A DNA stretch of 64,000 nucleotides from the NCBI RefSeq assembly GCF_007896435.1, contig NZ_VCBL01000002.1:372001-436000 (forward strand), read 5' to 3'. The stretch is from Rummeliibacillus suwonensis. Its GTDB lineage: Bacteria; Bacillota; Bacilli; Bacillales_A; Planococcaceae. Positions 53,977 through 63,798 of the stretch are shown here, piece by piece. Below the pieces are notes generated by a model. That model had not been told where the DNA came from. It saw only the letters and a program-made list of their open reading frames with translations, and did no database searches. A program made the translations under genes and the position numbers. The number at the start of each line of letters is the position of its first letter. Within the stretch, counting starts at the first letter, position 1.

Positions 53977-54453
53977 CTACTCTACTATAAGATTACCTAC
54001 ATATTGTGCCTTTCCATTATCTGTATCTAGGTTGACTTCAATTACATAACTCCCTGGTTCAGAAGGATTTTTAAATTGAAATGAATTCATATCACTTACA
54101 TCCATATCATTCGACGCTACCTTATGGCCATCTTTCCAAAATATGATGGTTACTTTTTGGGGTTCATAGCTAAGAGACTTATTAGAATCATGTACAGAAA
54201 AATCTAAAGTATTGTCAGCGTTTGATGAAACATTCATCGGTTCTTGGGAAAGAGCTAACTGTAGAGGATCGTCCACTTTATGCTCTATTTCCTTATTATC
54301 TTCACCAGTCCAAGATACGTTCGCTTCAACTAATGCTTGGTCATTATCACCGATTGTCGCTTTCGGAGGTTTAAATTCGTATCTTTCACCAATACAACCC
54401 ACAACAACAATGCTTAAAATCATGATAAAGCTTAAAATTGTGACCTTTTTTAT
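53977..54453 (-). CDS. Hypothetical lipoprotein, apparent AUA start
   Basis: Reading from ATA at 54453 gives (M)KKVTILSFIMILSIVVVGC, a textbook lipoprotein signal with lipobox VVGC; an in-frame TAA lies directly before it and AGAGGA ten bases upstream. The first ATG (54423) would leave only eight residues before the cysteine and has no ribosome site. The mature part (about 135 residues) is a soluble domain with immunoglobulin-like beta phrases (EPGSYVIEVNLDTDNGKAQYVGNL). Function unknown. Confidence 0.65.
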   Translation of the reverse strand: MKKVTILSFIMILSIVVVGCIGERYEFKPPKATIGDNDQALVEANVSWTGEDNKEIEHKVDDPLQLALSQEPMNVSSNADNTLDFSVHDSNKSLSYEPQKVTIIFWKDGHKVASNDMDVSDMNSFQFKNPSEPGSYVIEVNLDTDNGKAQYVGNLIVE

Positions 54454-54572
54454 TTAAATTACATCCTCTCTATCTCTTACATAATAATACATTTCTTAAT
54501 ATTATTTTAAATTATAGCATGATTCATGATCCTTTTTATTACAAAAATTATATATTGTGAAATAAACAAAAA

Positions 54573-54597
54573 CCTGCTATTTCAAAAATATAGCAGG
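54573..54597 (-). terminator. Terminator of the monooxygenase/ABC operon
   Basis: CCTGCTAT and ATAGCAGG form the stem; leftward U tract TTTTTGTTT follows. It ends the long minus-strand transcript from the sulfur/peptide locus. Confidence 0.85.
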
Positions 54598-54656
54598 CTT
54601 TTGTAACGGATCTTAGATAATGCTCATGTAATAACTTTCAGAACACTTGGTACCCT

Positions 54657-55712
54657 TTAAGTTAAAATGGGTCTCTTTTCATCCCAAACTGTACTTGGAA
54701 TTTCACGTTTTAAAACAGGGATGACCTCCGTGGCGAATCTTTCAAGTTGTTCTTGCTGTTCTTCTGCAGTTAAACCTTCCACACTGATTGCTTGAACTTG
54801 GTGACCAAAAGCTTCATAATAATTCAATATTTTTTCGATAACCTGATCAGCACTACCTACTAATGCCGATCCGTTTTGGATATGATCTTCTAAATCTTTA
54901 AATGGTGATTCATTCAATTTAGAAGCCTCCGTATTCATATACGCATTATAGTATGGGCGATAACGCTTTATGGCTTCTTCCGAAGTATTTGCTAGATATA
55001 ACCCTCTAGCTCCTGCCCCGACAATAGCATTTTTAGCATCATAACCATAAAAGTCTAAACGTTCACGATAATGGTCGATTAACGCCTTATACTTCGCTTG
55101 TGGATGGAATGTGTTGGATGAAAAAATAGGGTCGCCATTTTTGGCAGCAAGCTCCGTAGAAAGCTTACTTGATGCACTGCCATGCCAAATGCGGATATTT
55201 TTTTGCAATGGTCTAGGTTCGGTTGTTACCTGCGTTAAAGGTGTCCGGAATTTCCCTTCCCAAGTCACATTTTCTTCATGCCATAGTTTTTTTAATAGAT
55301 CATACTTTTCAGCCAATGCTTCCCATTGTTCTTCCTCTTTAATACCAAATAGAGGATAGTGGCGTGGATCATTTCCCTTTCCAATCATCAAATCCAATCG
55401 CCCACCAGCCAAATGATCAAGTGTGGCATAATCTTCAGCCACACGAACTGGATCGAGTACGCTCAATACTGTAACGGTCGTTAATAGACGAATTTTTGAT
55501 GTATTAGCCGCAATAGCTGTTAGCAAAACAGCTGGTGAAGAAGAAAGAAACGGTGTACCATGTCTCTCCCCTACGCCATAACCATCATATCCAAGACTTT
55601 CAGCTAATTTAGCTTGCCGGATCGTGTTTTGAAGAAATTGTTGCGTTGTGATTGTTTTGCCTGTTAACTTATTGGGAATGTTCTGAAGCAAGTTAAATAG
55701 AACAAATTTCAT
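54657..55712 (-). CDS. Luciferase-like (LLM class) flavin-dependent monooxygenase
   Basis: The 351-residue TIM-barrel protein contains GYDGYGVGERHG, LTTVTVLSVLDPVRVAEDYATLDHLAGGRLDLMIGKG and RIWHGSASS, the bacterial luciferase family pattern. These enzymes use reduced FMN and oxygen to oxidise small molecules, often cleaving C-S bonds. It closes an operon of peptide-type ABC transporter genes; YtmO in the B. subtilis ytmI sulfur operon is the parallel. Reduced flavin may come from the nearby flavin reductase. Confidence 0.9.
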   Translation of the reverse strand: MKFVLFNLLQNIPNKLTGKTITTQQFLQNTIRQAKLAESLGYDGYGVGERHGTPFLSSSPAVLLTAIAANTSKIRLLTTVTVLSVLDPVRVAEDYATLDHLAGGRLDLMIGKGNDPRHYPLFGIKEEEQWEALAEKYDLLKKLWHEENVTWEGKFRTPLTQVTTEPRPLQKNIRIWHGSASSKLSTELAAKNGDPIFSSNTFHPQAKYKALIDHYRERLDFYGYDAKNAIVGAGARGLYLANTSEEAIKRYRPYYNAYMNTEASKLNESPFKDLEDHIQNGSALVGSADQVIEKILNYYEAFGHQVQAISVEGLTAEEQQEQLERFATEVIPVLKREIPSTVWDEKRPILT

Positions 55713-55783
55713 TTTTAATAGCCTCCATTTTTAATATGTGTAACTGAAACAAGTAATTTTAAAAGGATTGATCATCTATCATC

Positions 55784-57448
55784 TTATTTGGTTAAATTAA
55801 CATCATAGAATGATGGATAACCAATTGAATCGAATTGAAGGCCTTGTACATCTGGAGTTGTCGCCACTGTATATGGGAATACATATACTGGAATACTTGC
55901 CACATCCTCAATCAATATCTTTTGAACCTTCTTATAAAGTTCTTTTCGTTTTTCTACATCAAATTCAACGGATGCTTGTTCAAGCAAATGATCAACTTCT
56001 TTATTTTTATACCATCCTATATTAATACCGCCTTTGCCGTATATTTGTTTAGAATGATAGAATAGCGTCAAATCTTCTGGATCAAGAGCTACGCGGCTAT
56101 TGCCTCGTAAATCGTATGCTGTCTTATCAGCAAGAAGCGCTTGAACCTCTGTAGAAGTTTGAATCTTCACATCAACCCCTACTTCTTTCAATTGTTCTTT
56201 CACCATCAATGAAATATCTTGGCGTTTTTCTCGGTTTATCGCATCATCAAGAATTCTCAATGTTAAAGTTTTACCGTCTTTTTTACGGAATCCATCTGAA
56301 TCCTTTTTCCAGCCCAATTCATCAAATGCTTTATTGGCTTGTTCAACATCATAAGTCTTTTGATTTTCTAAAGTATTGTCATAACCAAGAGTTGCAGGTG
56401 TAATAACAGACCAAGCTCTTTTGTAGGTACCCAAATAGAGCGTTTTAACAATACGATCAACATCAATACTTTGTTTTAATGCTTGGCGAGCTTTTACATC
56501 ATTCCATGGAGCAGTTGTGTTATTGACAAAAAGTGTATAAGATAACCCAGCTGCTTCAGCCTCCCACAGCTTTAATTGTTTGCCTTTTTTGATCGAAACA
56601 ATATCTTGTGGTGGTACTGTTTCTGCAGCCTTTATTTGCCCACTCTGTACACTACCAATACGTGTTGCCTCTTCTGATACAATTTTAAATGTCAATTTAT
56701 CTAAATAAGCTGCACCTTCATGTTGAGCAAGAGGGTATTGTCCGTGGTAATCTTTGAACTTAGATAGTACGATTTTGTTATTTGCTGAAAGCTCTTCAAA
56801 CTTGAATGGACCTGTTCCTACAGGATGCAAGCCAAACTGACTTCCATATTTTTTGGCAGCTTTAGGTGATACGATGGATAAATTAGAATGAGCTAATATA
56901 GCTAAGAAACTAGCAGATGGATGTTTCAGTTCGATTTTCACTGTGTAATCATCTACTACTTTTACTGATTTCACTGGCTCTGTATAAACACTAGCAGTAA
57001 GTGCTTTCGTAGCTGGATCAGCAATTCGCTCAAAATTATATTTTACTGCCTCTGCATTAAATGGCTCTCCATCTTGGAACTTTACATCTTTTCTTAATTT
57101 TAAAGTATAGGTCTTTTTGTCATTAGACACATTCCACTCAGTAGCAAGCCATGGTTGGATTTCATTATTTTCATCTTTATAAACAAGTGATTCAAAAATG
57201 CTCTTAATGACACGCGTTGCAACCGCCATACCGCTGACGTGAGGATCTAAAGTATCCGGTGCAGTCGCTAAAGCGTAAGTAAGTTCTCCCCCTTCTTTTG
57301 GAGCCTTTTCTTTTTCATCAGCCTGTGTATTATTAGAACTAGAGGTCTTTGATCCTGCATCTCCATTAGAAGAACATCCCGCTAGTAAGAGCGCTAGACT
57401 CAGGGTCAATAAAAATATGGATAATAAAGACTTTCTTATTTTCAACAT
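55784..57448 (-). CDS. Oligopeptide/nickel-type ABC transporter substrate-binding lipoprotein (family 5)
   Basis: A signal peptide with lipobox LLAGC (Cys about 25) and a Ser/Asn linker precede the SBP_bac_5 domain: LATAPDTLDPHVSGMAVATRV, KFQDGEPFNAEAVKYNFERI, HPVGTGPFKFEEL. At 554 residues it is full length. It captures a peptide-like or glutathione-like ligand outside the cell for the permeases encoded upstream. Confidence 0.93.
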   Translation of the reverse strand: MLKIRKSLLSIFLLTLSLALLLAGCSSNGDAGSKTSSSNNTQADEKEKAPKEGGELTYALATAPDTLDPHVSGMAVATRVIKSIFESLVYKDENNEIQPWLATEWNVSNDKKTYTLKLRKDVKFQDGEPFNAEAVKYNFERIADPATKALTASVYTEPVKSVKVVDDYTVKIELKHPSASFLAILAHSNLSIVSPKAAKKYGSQFGLHPVGTGPFKFEELSANNKIVLSKFKDYHGQYPLAQHEGAAYLDKLTFKIVSEEATRIGSVQSGQIKAAETVPPQDIVSIKKGKQLKLWEAEAAGLSYTLFVNNTTAPWNDVKARQALKQSIDVDRIVKTLYLGTYKRAWSVITPATLGYDNTLENQKTYDVEQANKAFDELGWKKDSDGFRKKDGKTLTLRILDDAINREKRQDISLMVKEQLKEVGVDVKIQTSTEVQALLADKTAYDLRGNSRVALDPEDLTLFYHSKQIYGKGGINIGWYKNKEVDHLLEQASVEFDVEKRKELYKKVQKILIEDVASIPVYVFPYTVATTPDVQGLQFDSIGYPSFYDVNLTK

Positions 57449-57474
57449 AACTATTCATCCTCTCAACGATCGTT

Positions 57475-59499
57475 TCAATCGACTTTTCTTTTTTCTGCAT
57501 AATGACATGCCGCAAAATGGGCTGTTTGATATTCCTTTAACGTAGGTACTTCTTTATGACATAATTCTGTAGCAAATGGACATCTTGTACGAAACGCACA
57601 ACCAGATGGTGGATCAGAGGGTGATGGTATTTCGCCCTTCAATGTATCTATTTGATGTGTACCGATCGTTTCAATACTTGGAATTGATTTGATCAAGCCT
57701 GATGTGTATGGGTGTAAAGGGTTTTCAAATAATTCTTCGCTTGAAGCAATTTCAACTATTTTCCCTAAATACATCACACCAATACGATCCGAAATATGCC
57801 GAACGACATTTAAGTTGTGCCCGATAAACAGATAGGTCAATCCTGATGATTGCTGTAATTCTTTTAAAAGATTAATAATTTGTGCTTGTACCGAAACATC
57901 TAAAGCAGAAACAGCTTCATCCGCTAACACAAATGAGGGATTAGCTGCCATGGCTCTGGCAATACCAATTCTTTGCCGTTGCCCGCCAGAAAATTCATGC
58001 GGATGTCGGTCGATCCATTCTGGTTCTAGGCCTACTTTCACCATAAGTTCTTTTACAGCCGCTAAAATTTCCTTCCTACTTTGTTTTTTTAAGTGCGTTT
58101 TTAAAGGCTCCGCAATAATACTGCCGATTGTCCATTTCGGATCAAGAGAACCATACGGATCTTGAAAAATCACTTGCATTTCTCGGCGCTTTTGGCGTAA
58201 TTCACGATGATTGAATGCAGCTAGAGATTGGCCATCGAATAACACTTCACCGTCTGTAGGTTTTTCCAATTGTAAAAGTGTTCGGCCAAATGTCGATTTA
58301 CCACTGCCCGATTCCCCTACCAATCCAAATGTTTCTCCTTTATAAATCTTTAGGGAAACATGATCGACTGCTTTAATCGTTTTATGAGAATGTTTGATAG
58401 GGTAATACTTACTTAGCTCGCGAACCTCGAACAATGGCTCCTGTTCAGTGACTTCTTGTTGAATAGGGATCGTTTCTTGCGTTCGCCCCAGTTGTAATTC
58501 ATCGTGAAACTTATTTTCATGATTGATCAGTTCACTCGTATGCCAGCATGCACTCTGTTGCCCATCAATATTTTTTAACGGCGGACTTTCTAAACGACAT
58601 TTTTCCGTTGCAAAGGGACATCTTGGATGGAAACGACAACCGCTCGGGATATTTGATAAACTAGGGATCGTTCCTTCTATAGAGAATAATTTAGTTTCCT
58701 TTTTAGCATCTAGCTTTGGAATGGATTGCAGCAATCCGCTTGTATATGGATGATGTGGTTGCGAGAAAATTTTTTCAACCTTTCCCTCTTCTACAATTGT
58801 GCCAGCATACATCACAACAATTCGGTCGGCCAACTGTGCAGCCACTCCTAAATCATGTGTGATCAATAGCACGGCCATATGAAATTCCTTTTTTAAAGAA
58901 TTTAATAATTCAATAATTTGCGATTGGATGGTCACATCTAAGGCAGTAGTCGGCTCATCCGCAATCAGCAAATCAGGATTACAGGATAGAGCCATAGCGA
59001 TCATAGCCCGTTGTAGCATTCCACCCGATAACTCGTTTGGGTATTGCTTCATCCTGATTACAGGCTCAGATAACCCAACTTTTTTTAATAATTCGATGCC
59101 TCTTTGCCAAGCTTCCTTTTTCGAAAGTTTCAAGTGCTTCACAATCGTTTCAACAATCTGATCACCTATTGTAAAAACAGGATCAAAAGCCGATGAAGGT
59201 TCCTGAAAAATCATAGCGATTTTTTTGCCTCGAATACGATTTAAATCTCTCTTAGTTAATAGGTTTAAATCTTGATCTTCCAGTTGAATAGATCCTTTCG
59301 AAATCACACCATTTTCATCATCTATTAAGCGCATGATCGCTTTTGAAGTTACGGATTTGCCGCTTCCTGATTCTCCAACTATGCATACCGTTTCACTAGG
59401 CTTAATAGTTAAAGAAATATTAGAAATGGCTGTTAATAAGCCTCTTTTTGTTTTAAAATCTACTGTTAACTCGCTTACATTTAATAATGGTTTCCCCAA
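57475..59499 (-). CDS. Fused dual ATP-binding ABC protein (DppD-DppF type)
   Basis: Two complete nucleotide-binding domains lie in one 674-residue chain: Walker A GESGSGKS near 42 and near 403, signatures LSGGMLQR and FSGGQRQR, and Walker [10 protein letters not shown] and ADEAVSALD; each half ends with the oligopeptide-type C-terminal cysteine-rich tail ([22 protein letters not shown]). Such fusions (GsiA, YejF) power peptide or glutathione import. Same operon as the permeases and binding protein. Confidence 0.93.
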   Translation of the reverse strand: MGKPLLNVSELTVDFKTKRGLLTAISNISLTIKPSETVCIVGESGSGKSVTSKAIMRLIDDENGVISKGSIQLEDQDLNLLTKRDLNRIRGKKIAMIFQEPSSAFDPVFTIGDQIVETIVKHLKLSKKEAWQRGIELLKKVGLSEPVIRMKQYPNELSGGMLQRAMIAMALSCNPDLLIADEPTTALDVTIQSQIIELLNSLKKEFHMAVLLITHDLGVAAQLADRIVVMYAGTIVEEGKVEKIFSQPHHPYTSGLLQSIPKLDAKKETKLFSIEGTIPSLSNIPSGCRFHPRCPFATEKCRLESPPLKNIDGQQSACWHTSELINHENKFHDELQLGRTQETIPIQQEVTEQEPLFEVRELSKYYPIKHSHKTIKAVDHVSLKIYKGETFGLVGESGSGKSTFGRTLLQLEKPTDGEVLFDGQSLAAFNHRELRQKRREMQVIFQDPYGSLDPKWTIGSIIAEPLKTHLKKQSRKEILAAVKELMVKVGLEPEWIDRHPHEFSGGQRQRIGIARAMAANPSFVLADEAVSALDVSVQAQIINLLKELQQSSGLTYLFIGHNLNVVRHISDRIGVMYLGKIVEIASSEELFENPLHPYTSGLIKSIPSIETIGTHQIDTLKGEIPSPSDPPSGCAFRTRCPFATELCHKEVPTLKEYQTAHFAACHYAEKRKVD

Positions 59500-59512
59500 G
59501 GTACATCACCCC

Positions 59513-60406
59513 CTACTCTATTCTTTTTTTCGGATCAAAATAATCCCTTAAACTATCACCAATGATGTTGACAGCTAACACAAATAGAGCAATCGCAAGT
59601 CCTGGGAAAGTAGCAATCCACCAACCAGCAGTTAAATAGTTTCGGCCTTGTGAGAGCAAAAGCCCCCAATCTGGTATATCCCTTATCACACCTAACCCTA
59701 AAAAACTTAATCCTGCACTGGTTAAAATAGCAGTTCCTAAACCATTTGTTGCCATTACGATCAATGGTGAATAAGAATTAGGCAAAATATGTTTTAAAAA
59801 AATAATATAGCTTGGTGTACCGATGGATCGAGAAGCTAATATAAAAGGGCGATTTTTAATACTCAATATCTGTCCTCTCATGACTCTTGCATAACCGGGA
59901 ATAGCTGATATTGTAATAGCTATGACCAAATTTACAAAGCTAGGTCCCATCGCTGCAGCCAGAGCTAATGCTAACAAAATACTTGGGATGGTTTGAATGA
60001 TTTCCACAATACGCATGAAAATCACATCCATAAATCCACCAATATATCCTACAATCATGCCTAACGCACTACCAACTAAACTACTTACTAATACTGCACA
60101 AATGCCGACTAACAAAGAAGCCCTACTACCATAGACAACTAAACTAAAAACATCCCTACCAAAATAATCTGTACCAAATAAATGCTTGAACGATGGTGCT
60201 TGTAAAATTTGATCAGCCTGCATCGTTGTAGGTGTATATGGTGTGATCCATCCTGGTATAATTGAACAACTACCTAAAAAAATAATAACGAGAATGGACA
60301 ACCATAGGAATATATTGCTGAACTTCGGTGAATGTAATATCATAGGCTTTTTCTTTAATATCGTGACATCCTTGTGATTCTTATACTCTGAAATAACCTG
60401 TCTCAT
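59513..60406 (-). CDS. Oligopeptide-type ABC permease (DppC-like)
   Basis: Six membrane helices with an N-terminal extended arm and the phrase FGTDYFGRDVFSLVVYGSRASL, followed by the EAA-loop equivalent ASRSIGTPSYIIFLKHILPN. This is the C-type inner membrane subunit of family 5 peptide transporters. It is 4 bp from the partner permease and 13 bp from the ATPase. Confidence 0.92.
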   Translation of the reverse strand: MRQVISEYKNHKDVTILKKKPMILHSPKFSNIFLWLSILVIIFLGSCSIIPGWITPYTPTTMQADQILQAPSFKHLFGTDYFGRDVFSLVVYGSRASLLVGICAVLVSSLVGSALGMIVGYIGGFMDVIFMRIVEIIQTIPSILLALALAAAMGPSFVNLVIAITISAIPGYARVMRGQILSIKNRPFILASRSIGTPSYIIFLKHILPNSYSPLIVMATNGLGTAILTSAGLSFLGLGVIRDIPDWGLLLSQGRNYLTAGWWIATFPGLAIALFVLAVNIIGDSLRDYFDPKKRIE

Positions 60407-60409
60407 ACA

Positions 60410-61342
60410 TTACCTCCCTATCTGTCTACGAATCCGTGGATCTATAACTGAGTAAGAAATATCGACCAATAAGTTTATGACAACATAAAATATAGCTGTG
60501 AAGAATACGACTCCCTGAACAATTGGCAAATCTTTTGCAATGATAGCGTCTGCTACTAAACGGCCAATCCCTTTTCTAGCAAATACTGTTTCGATGACTA
60601 CAGTTCCTCCTAAAAAGTCGCCGATAATTACACCAATGATCGTAATAGCAGGAATGAGTGCATTACGTAATGCATGTCTATAGATAACCATTCTTTCAGA
60701 AAGCCCTTTTGCGCGTAGAGTCTGGATAAAATTCTCGCTAATAATTTCCAGCATACTATTACGAACAACTCGAACGATGAACCCTGCCCCTACAAGCCCC
60801 AGAGTAATGGATGGAAGAACTAAAGTGGAAAAGCCCTCAGACCCCATTGCTGGAAACCATCCTAAAGAAATTGAAAAAATAAGAATAAGTAATATACCAG
60901 ACCAAAATGTTGGCATTGAAATACCAAATAAACCGATCACTCTTGCCACATAATCAATGACTGTATTTTGATGTACTGCTGCTAGTACACCTAATGTCAA
61001 ACCAACAATCATAGCGATTAAAATGCTTGTTAATGTAAGCGAAAGGGTTGCCGGAAACTGTGTGATGATTTTATCGATAACAGGTTCTCCATCAATTGCG
61101 GATGCCCCAAAGTCACCATGTAAAATACCAATGATATAATGGGAAAATTGTGTATAAAAAGGCTGATTCAGTCCCAATTCTTTTCTTAAATTTTCTGCTA
61201 TCTCTGGATTCGAGGCATTGGATGCTGATAATGAATCCACGACATCCGTTGGTAAAAAATAATTAATAGAAAAAACAGCGAGCAATGAACCAAATAATAC
61301 AAATAGAGCGGTACAACAACGATTAATCAATAATTTTAACAT
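60410..61342 (-). CDS. Oligopeptide-type ABC permease (DppB-like)
   Basis: The 310-residue protein has six helices, the B-type start (INRCCTALFVLFGSLLAVFSI) and EAA loop TLRAKGLSERMVIYRHALRNALIPAIT. It pairs with the DppC-like protein to form the channel. First of the four transporter genes, 82 bp after the glutaredoxin gene. Confidence 0.92.
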   Translation of the reverse strand: MLKLLINRCCTALFVLFGSLLAVFSINYFLPTDVVDSLSASNASNPEIAENLRKELGLNQPFYTQFSHYIIGILHGDFGASAIDGEPVIDKIITQFPATLSLTLTSILIAMIVGLTLGVLAAVHQNTVIDYVARVIGLFGISMPTFWSGILLILIFSISLGWFPAMGSEGFSTLVLPSITLGLVGAGFIVRVVRNSMLEIISENFIQTLRAKGLSERMVIYRHALRNALIPAITIIGVIIGDFLGGTVVIETVFARKGIGRLVADAIIAKDLPIVQGVVFFTAIFYVVINLLVDISYSVIDPRIRRQIGR

Positions 61343-61424
61343 CTTCCACTATCCTTTCTTCCACAAGGTACAGCAGAAAGTATTTGCGTATTCCTTATCC
61401 TAAATGCTGTTTTGGATTGACCCT

Positions 61425-61703
61425 CTATTTAGATGGGGCAACTTCACTTGCTGCTTGTAATGCATTTTCTAAATGTTCGATTCCTATTTCTGTTACACCT
61501 TGAAATTGGTTGTTAACGCCAAGTTCTACGACTGGTACATGGCGAACGCCGTATTTAACATCTAAAATATCGCGAAATTCATCGTGATCTGTTACATCGA
61601 CCACTTGGTATTCCAAATGATGTTTCTTTAAATAATCCTTTACGTCATTGCAGTAACTGCATCCCTTTTTTGCCCAAACGACGATTGATAATTGTTGTGC
61701 CAT
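61425..61703 (-). CDS. Glutaredoxin-family protein (YtnI-like)
   Basis: A 92-residue redoxin with CSYC active site (KKGCSYCNDVKDYL) and the cis-Pro loop HVPVVELG. B. subtilis ytnI, in the sulfur-scavenging ytmI operon, encodes a similarly sized glutaredoxin next to YtmO monooxygenase and the Tcy transporter; the same three functions occur in this locus. GGAGGAG precedes the ATG. Confidence 0.85.
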   Translation of the reverse strand: MAQQLSIVVWAKKGCSYCNDVKDYLKKHHLEYQVVDVTDHDEFRDILDVKYGVRHVPVVELGVNNQFQGVTEIGIEHLENALQAASEVAPSK

Positions 61704-61824
61704 TTAAAACTCCTCCATTCAAAATTTTGTTTATTCTGTCAGACGCGTTGATTAGGAAAAAATAAGATAAATATGAGCATAAATATGAAAAATCCCCTAT
61801 TTTAAGCTTCCATTTATATAGATT

Positions 61825-62008
61825 GGAGCGGAGGCTTGCTCGACTCCTCGAAAATGCATGCGCATTTCCTTCGTGCGGTGTGGATTCAGGAAGCCAATTC
61901 AATGTTCCGCGGGAAAAGCGAGACAGCTGAGACCCTGCACGAGCGCAGCGAAGGAAGCGGCTCAGCGCTCGCTCGCAGGAAAGCGAGCAAGCCGTAGCGG
62001 AAATCAGC
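61825..62008 (+). repeat. GC-rich palindromic intergenic element (Bacillus type)
   Basis: GGAGCGGAGG..CGACTCCTCG, CCGCGGGAAAAGCGAGACAG, TGAGACCCTGC, GCTCGCAGGAAAGCGAGC and a final TAGCGGAAATCAG follow the pattern of the widespread Bacillus intergenic palindromes. The 387-bp elements share its outer motifs. It contains no gene; the rest of the gap to 62338 holds a possible gene remnant. Confidence 0.7.
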
Positions 62009-62133
62009 CGATTATCTATATTTCAATAGATAAAATTGGATAATAAACACAAACGTACCTGATACCCTTTTCTTTAAAAATATTTAAAACAGTCATTAAA
62101 TTTTTCTGAATATCAAAGCGATGACATTTTGCT

Positions 62134-62206
62134 TTAAAACGCGCTTTGGAATTCTTTTGTGTAATCATGTTGAACGCCTAGTTTTTCGTACAAGTCAATC
62201 TTCTAT
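62134..62206 (-). pseudogene. Possible remnant of an acetyltransferase gene
   Basis: The minus strand reads KIDLYEKLGVQHDYTKEFQSAF then a stop. LYEKLG is the usual C-terminal phrase of GNAT enzymes. An in-frame stop precedes it and no start or ribosome site is present. B. subtilis has a GNAT gene (ytmI) in its comparable operon, so a decayed copy here is conceivable. Evidence is thin. Confidence 0.25.
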
Positions 62207-62338
62207 TTTTTGTAACTATCGTTATGTCAATGGCTAGCAACTAGAATATCGCGCAACCCCTTGTGATAAGGGATCGATTGTGATAATGCTCTCCATAAAA
62301 TTCCTTTTCTTCTCCAAATAATATCTAGATTTTGCCTT

Positions 62339-63046
62339 TTAAAATGCGCTTCTACTATAGGACTTTGCCTTCTTTTCAAGAAAATATGCAATGGTTTCAA
62401 TGATCAGCGTAATCGCCCAGTAAATAATCCCAGCAGCTATAAAAGCTTCTAGAAACTTTAAATTCTTTGAAGCAACTATATTAGCGGCGCCAGTAATTTC
62501 CTTTTGTGAAACAAGAAAGGCAATGGAGGTCGTATGCAAAAAGCCAATGATAAGATTCGTTATATTCGGAACAGATTGAGCGAGTGCCTGTGGTAAGATA
62601 ATCCTTTTTACAACTTGGAATGTATTCATACCAATTGTATAAGCCGCTTCGATTTGACCTTTTGAAACGCTTGAGATCCCCGATCGAATAATTTCAGATA
62701 AGTAAGATCCGGCAGTCAAAGATAATGCTGTTATCACAAATACTACAATTGGTACATGATTTGATTGGAAAGGTAAATTGAATTTCTTGATGACATAATC
62801 TAAAAGAATAGGAAATCCAAAATAGATCACCATAATGTGCATAATTGCAGGCGTGCCTCTAAAAAAAGAAACATAGAAATTAGCTATTGGGCTTAAAAAT
62901 TTTATGTTATGAGCTCTTATCAAAGCTACAGCTAAACCAATCAAAAACCCAACCACAATAGGTACAAATGTAAGTATTAGAGTTAAAGGAACCGCCTTTA
63001 AAATTTCTTTGAAAGCAATCCATACAAAAGAAAAATCAATAACCAT
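62339..63046 (-). CDS. Amino-acid ABC permease (TcyM-like)
   Basis: Polar amino-acid (HAAT) permease of 235 residues with five helices; FFRGTPAIMHIMVIYFGFP and the EAA loop AAYTIGMNTFQVVKRIILPQAL are characteristic. AGGGGG seven bases before the ATG at 63046 decides the start over one that overlaps the upstream gene. It partners the next gene; the pair resembles TcyL/TcyM for cystine and related sulfur compounds. The ATPase gene is not in the expected place downstream. Confidence 0.88.
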   Translation of the reverse strand: MVIDFSFVWIAFKEILKAVPLTLILTFVPIVVGFLIGLAVALIRAHNIKFLSPIANFYVSFFRGTPAIMHIMVIYFGFPILLDYVIKKFNLPFQSNHVPIVVFVITALSLTAGSYLSEIIRSGISSVSKGQIEAAYTIGMNTFQVVKRIILPQALAQSVPNITNLIIGFLHTTSIAFLVSQKEITGAANIVASKNLKFLEAFIAAGIIYWAITLIIETIAYFLEKKAKSYSRSAF

Positions 63047-63060
63047 ACTGTTGCCCCCTA

Positions 63061-63765
63061 TCAAATAGAAGAAATGCCCTGAGAATGATAACGATTCAAA
63101 TATTTCTCAGAAACACTGAACACTTTTTCGAATAGCAGCACTATTACGTAATACACGATCGATAATGAAATATATACCTCTAAAGCATGTGCTGTAGATG
63201 CAATCAACGTTTCACCTCTACCCATCATATCCATCACACCAATAGTGAAAGCTAACGAAGTATCTTTCAGAGAACCAATAACCGAATTGGCCATATTCGG
63301 AAAGGCAATTCGAATCGCTTGTGGAAATACAATTCTAAAAAAACTTTGGATAGGTTTCATGCCAACGGAATAGGCTGCTTCGGTCTGCCCAACGTCAATT
63401 GCTTGAATGGCGCTTCGAAAAATCTCTGCAAAAATAGCACCGTGACTTAATGAATACGTAATGATGACAAAATAAAGAGCATCCATCCTAGTGATATCAA
63501 TATCCCATATACTCAAAAATGCTGGTAAACCGTAATAAACTAGAAAAAGTTGAATAAGAATGGGGGTTCCTCTTATGAATGAAATGTATACTGTAACGAT
63601 CTGCCTTGCTATTGGAACATGAAAGAGTTTTGGTAATGCTACGATTATTCCAAGGATCGTTCCGAACAGGATTGAGAAACATAAAATTTCTAAGGTCACA
63701 CCTAAGTATTTTACGAGCATAGGAATAAACTCAATGATTAGCGCGGGATCGAATGCTTTCCCCAT
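63061..63765 (-). CDS. Amino-acid ABC permease (TcyL-like)
   Basis: The 234-residue HAAT permease has SFIRGTPILIQLFLVYYGLPAF and EAA loop AAYSVGMKPIQSFFRIVFPQAI. It forms the membrane channel with the TcyM-like subunit whose gene follows 14 bp later. GGAGGTG lies before the ATG. Confidence 0.9.
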   Translation of the reverse strand: MGKAFDPALIIEFIPMLVKYLGVTLEILCFSILFGTILGIIVALPKLFHVPIARQIVTVYISFIRGTPILIQLFLVYYGLPAFLSIWDIDITRMDALYFVIITYSLSHGAIFAEIFRSAIQAIDVGQTEAAYSVGMKPIQSFFRIVFPQAIRIAFPNMANSVIGSLKDTSLAFTIGVMDMMGRGETLIASTAHALEVYISLSIVYYVIVLLFEKVFSVSEKYLNRYHSQGISSI

Positions 63766-63798
63766 CCACTCACCTCCTTTAAAACTTTCTCAACGATA

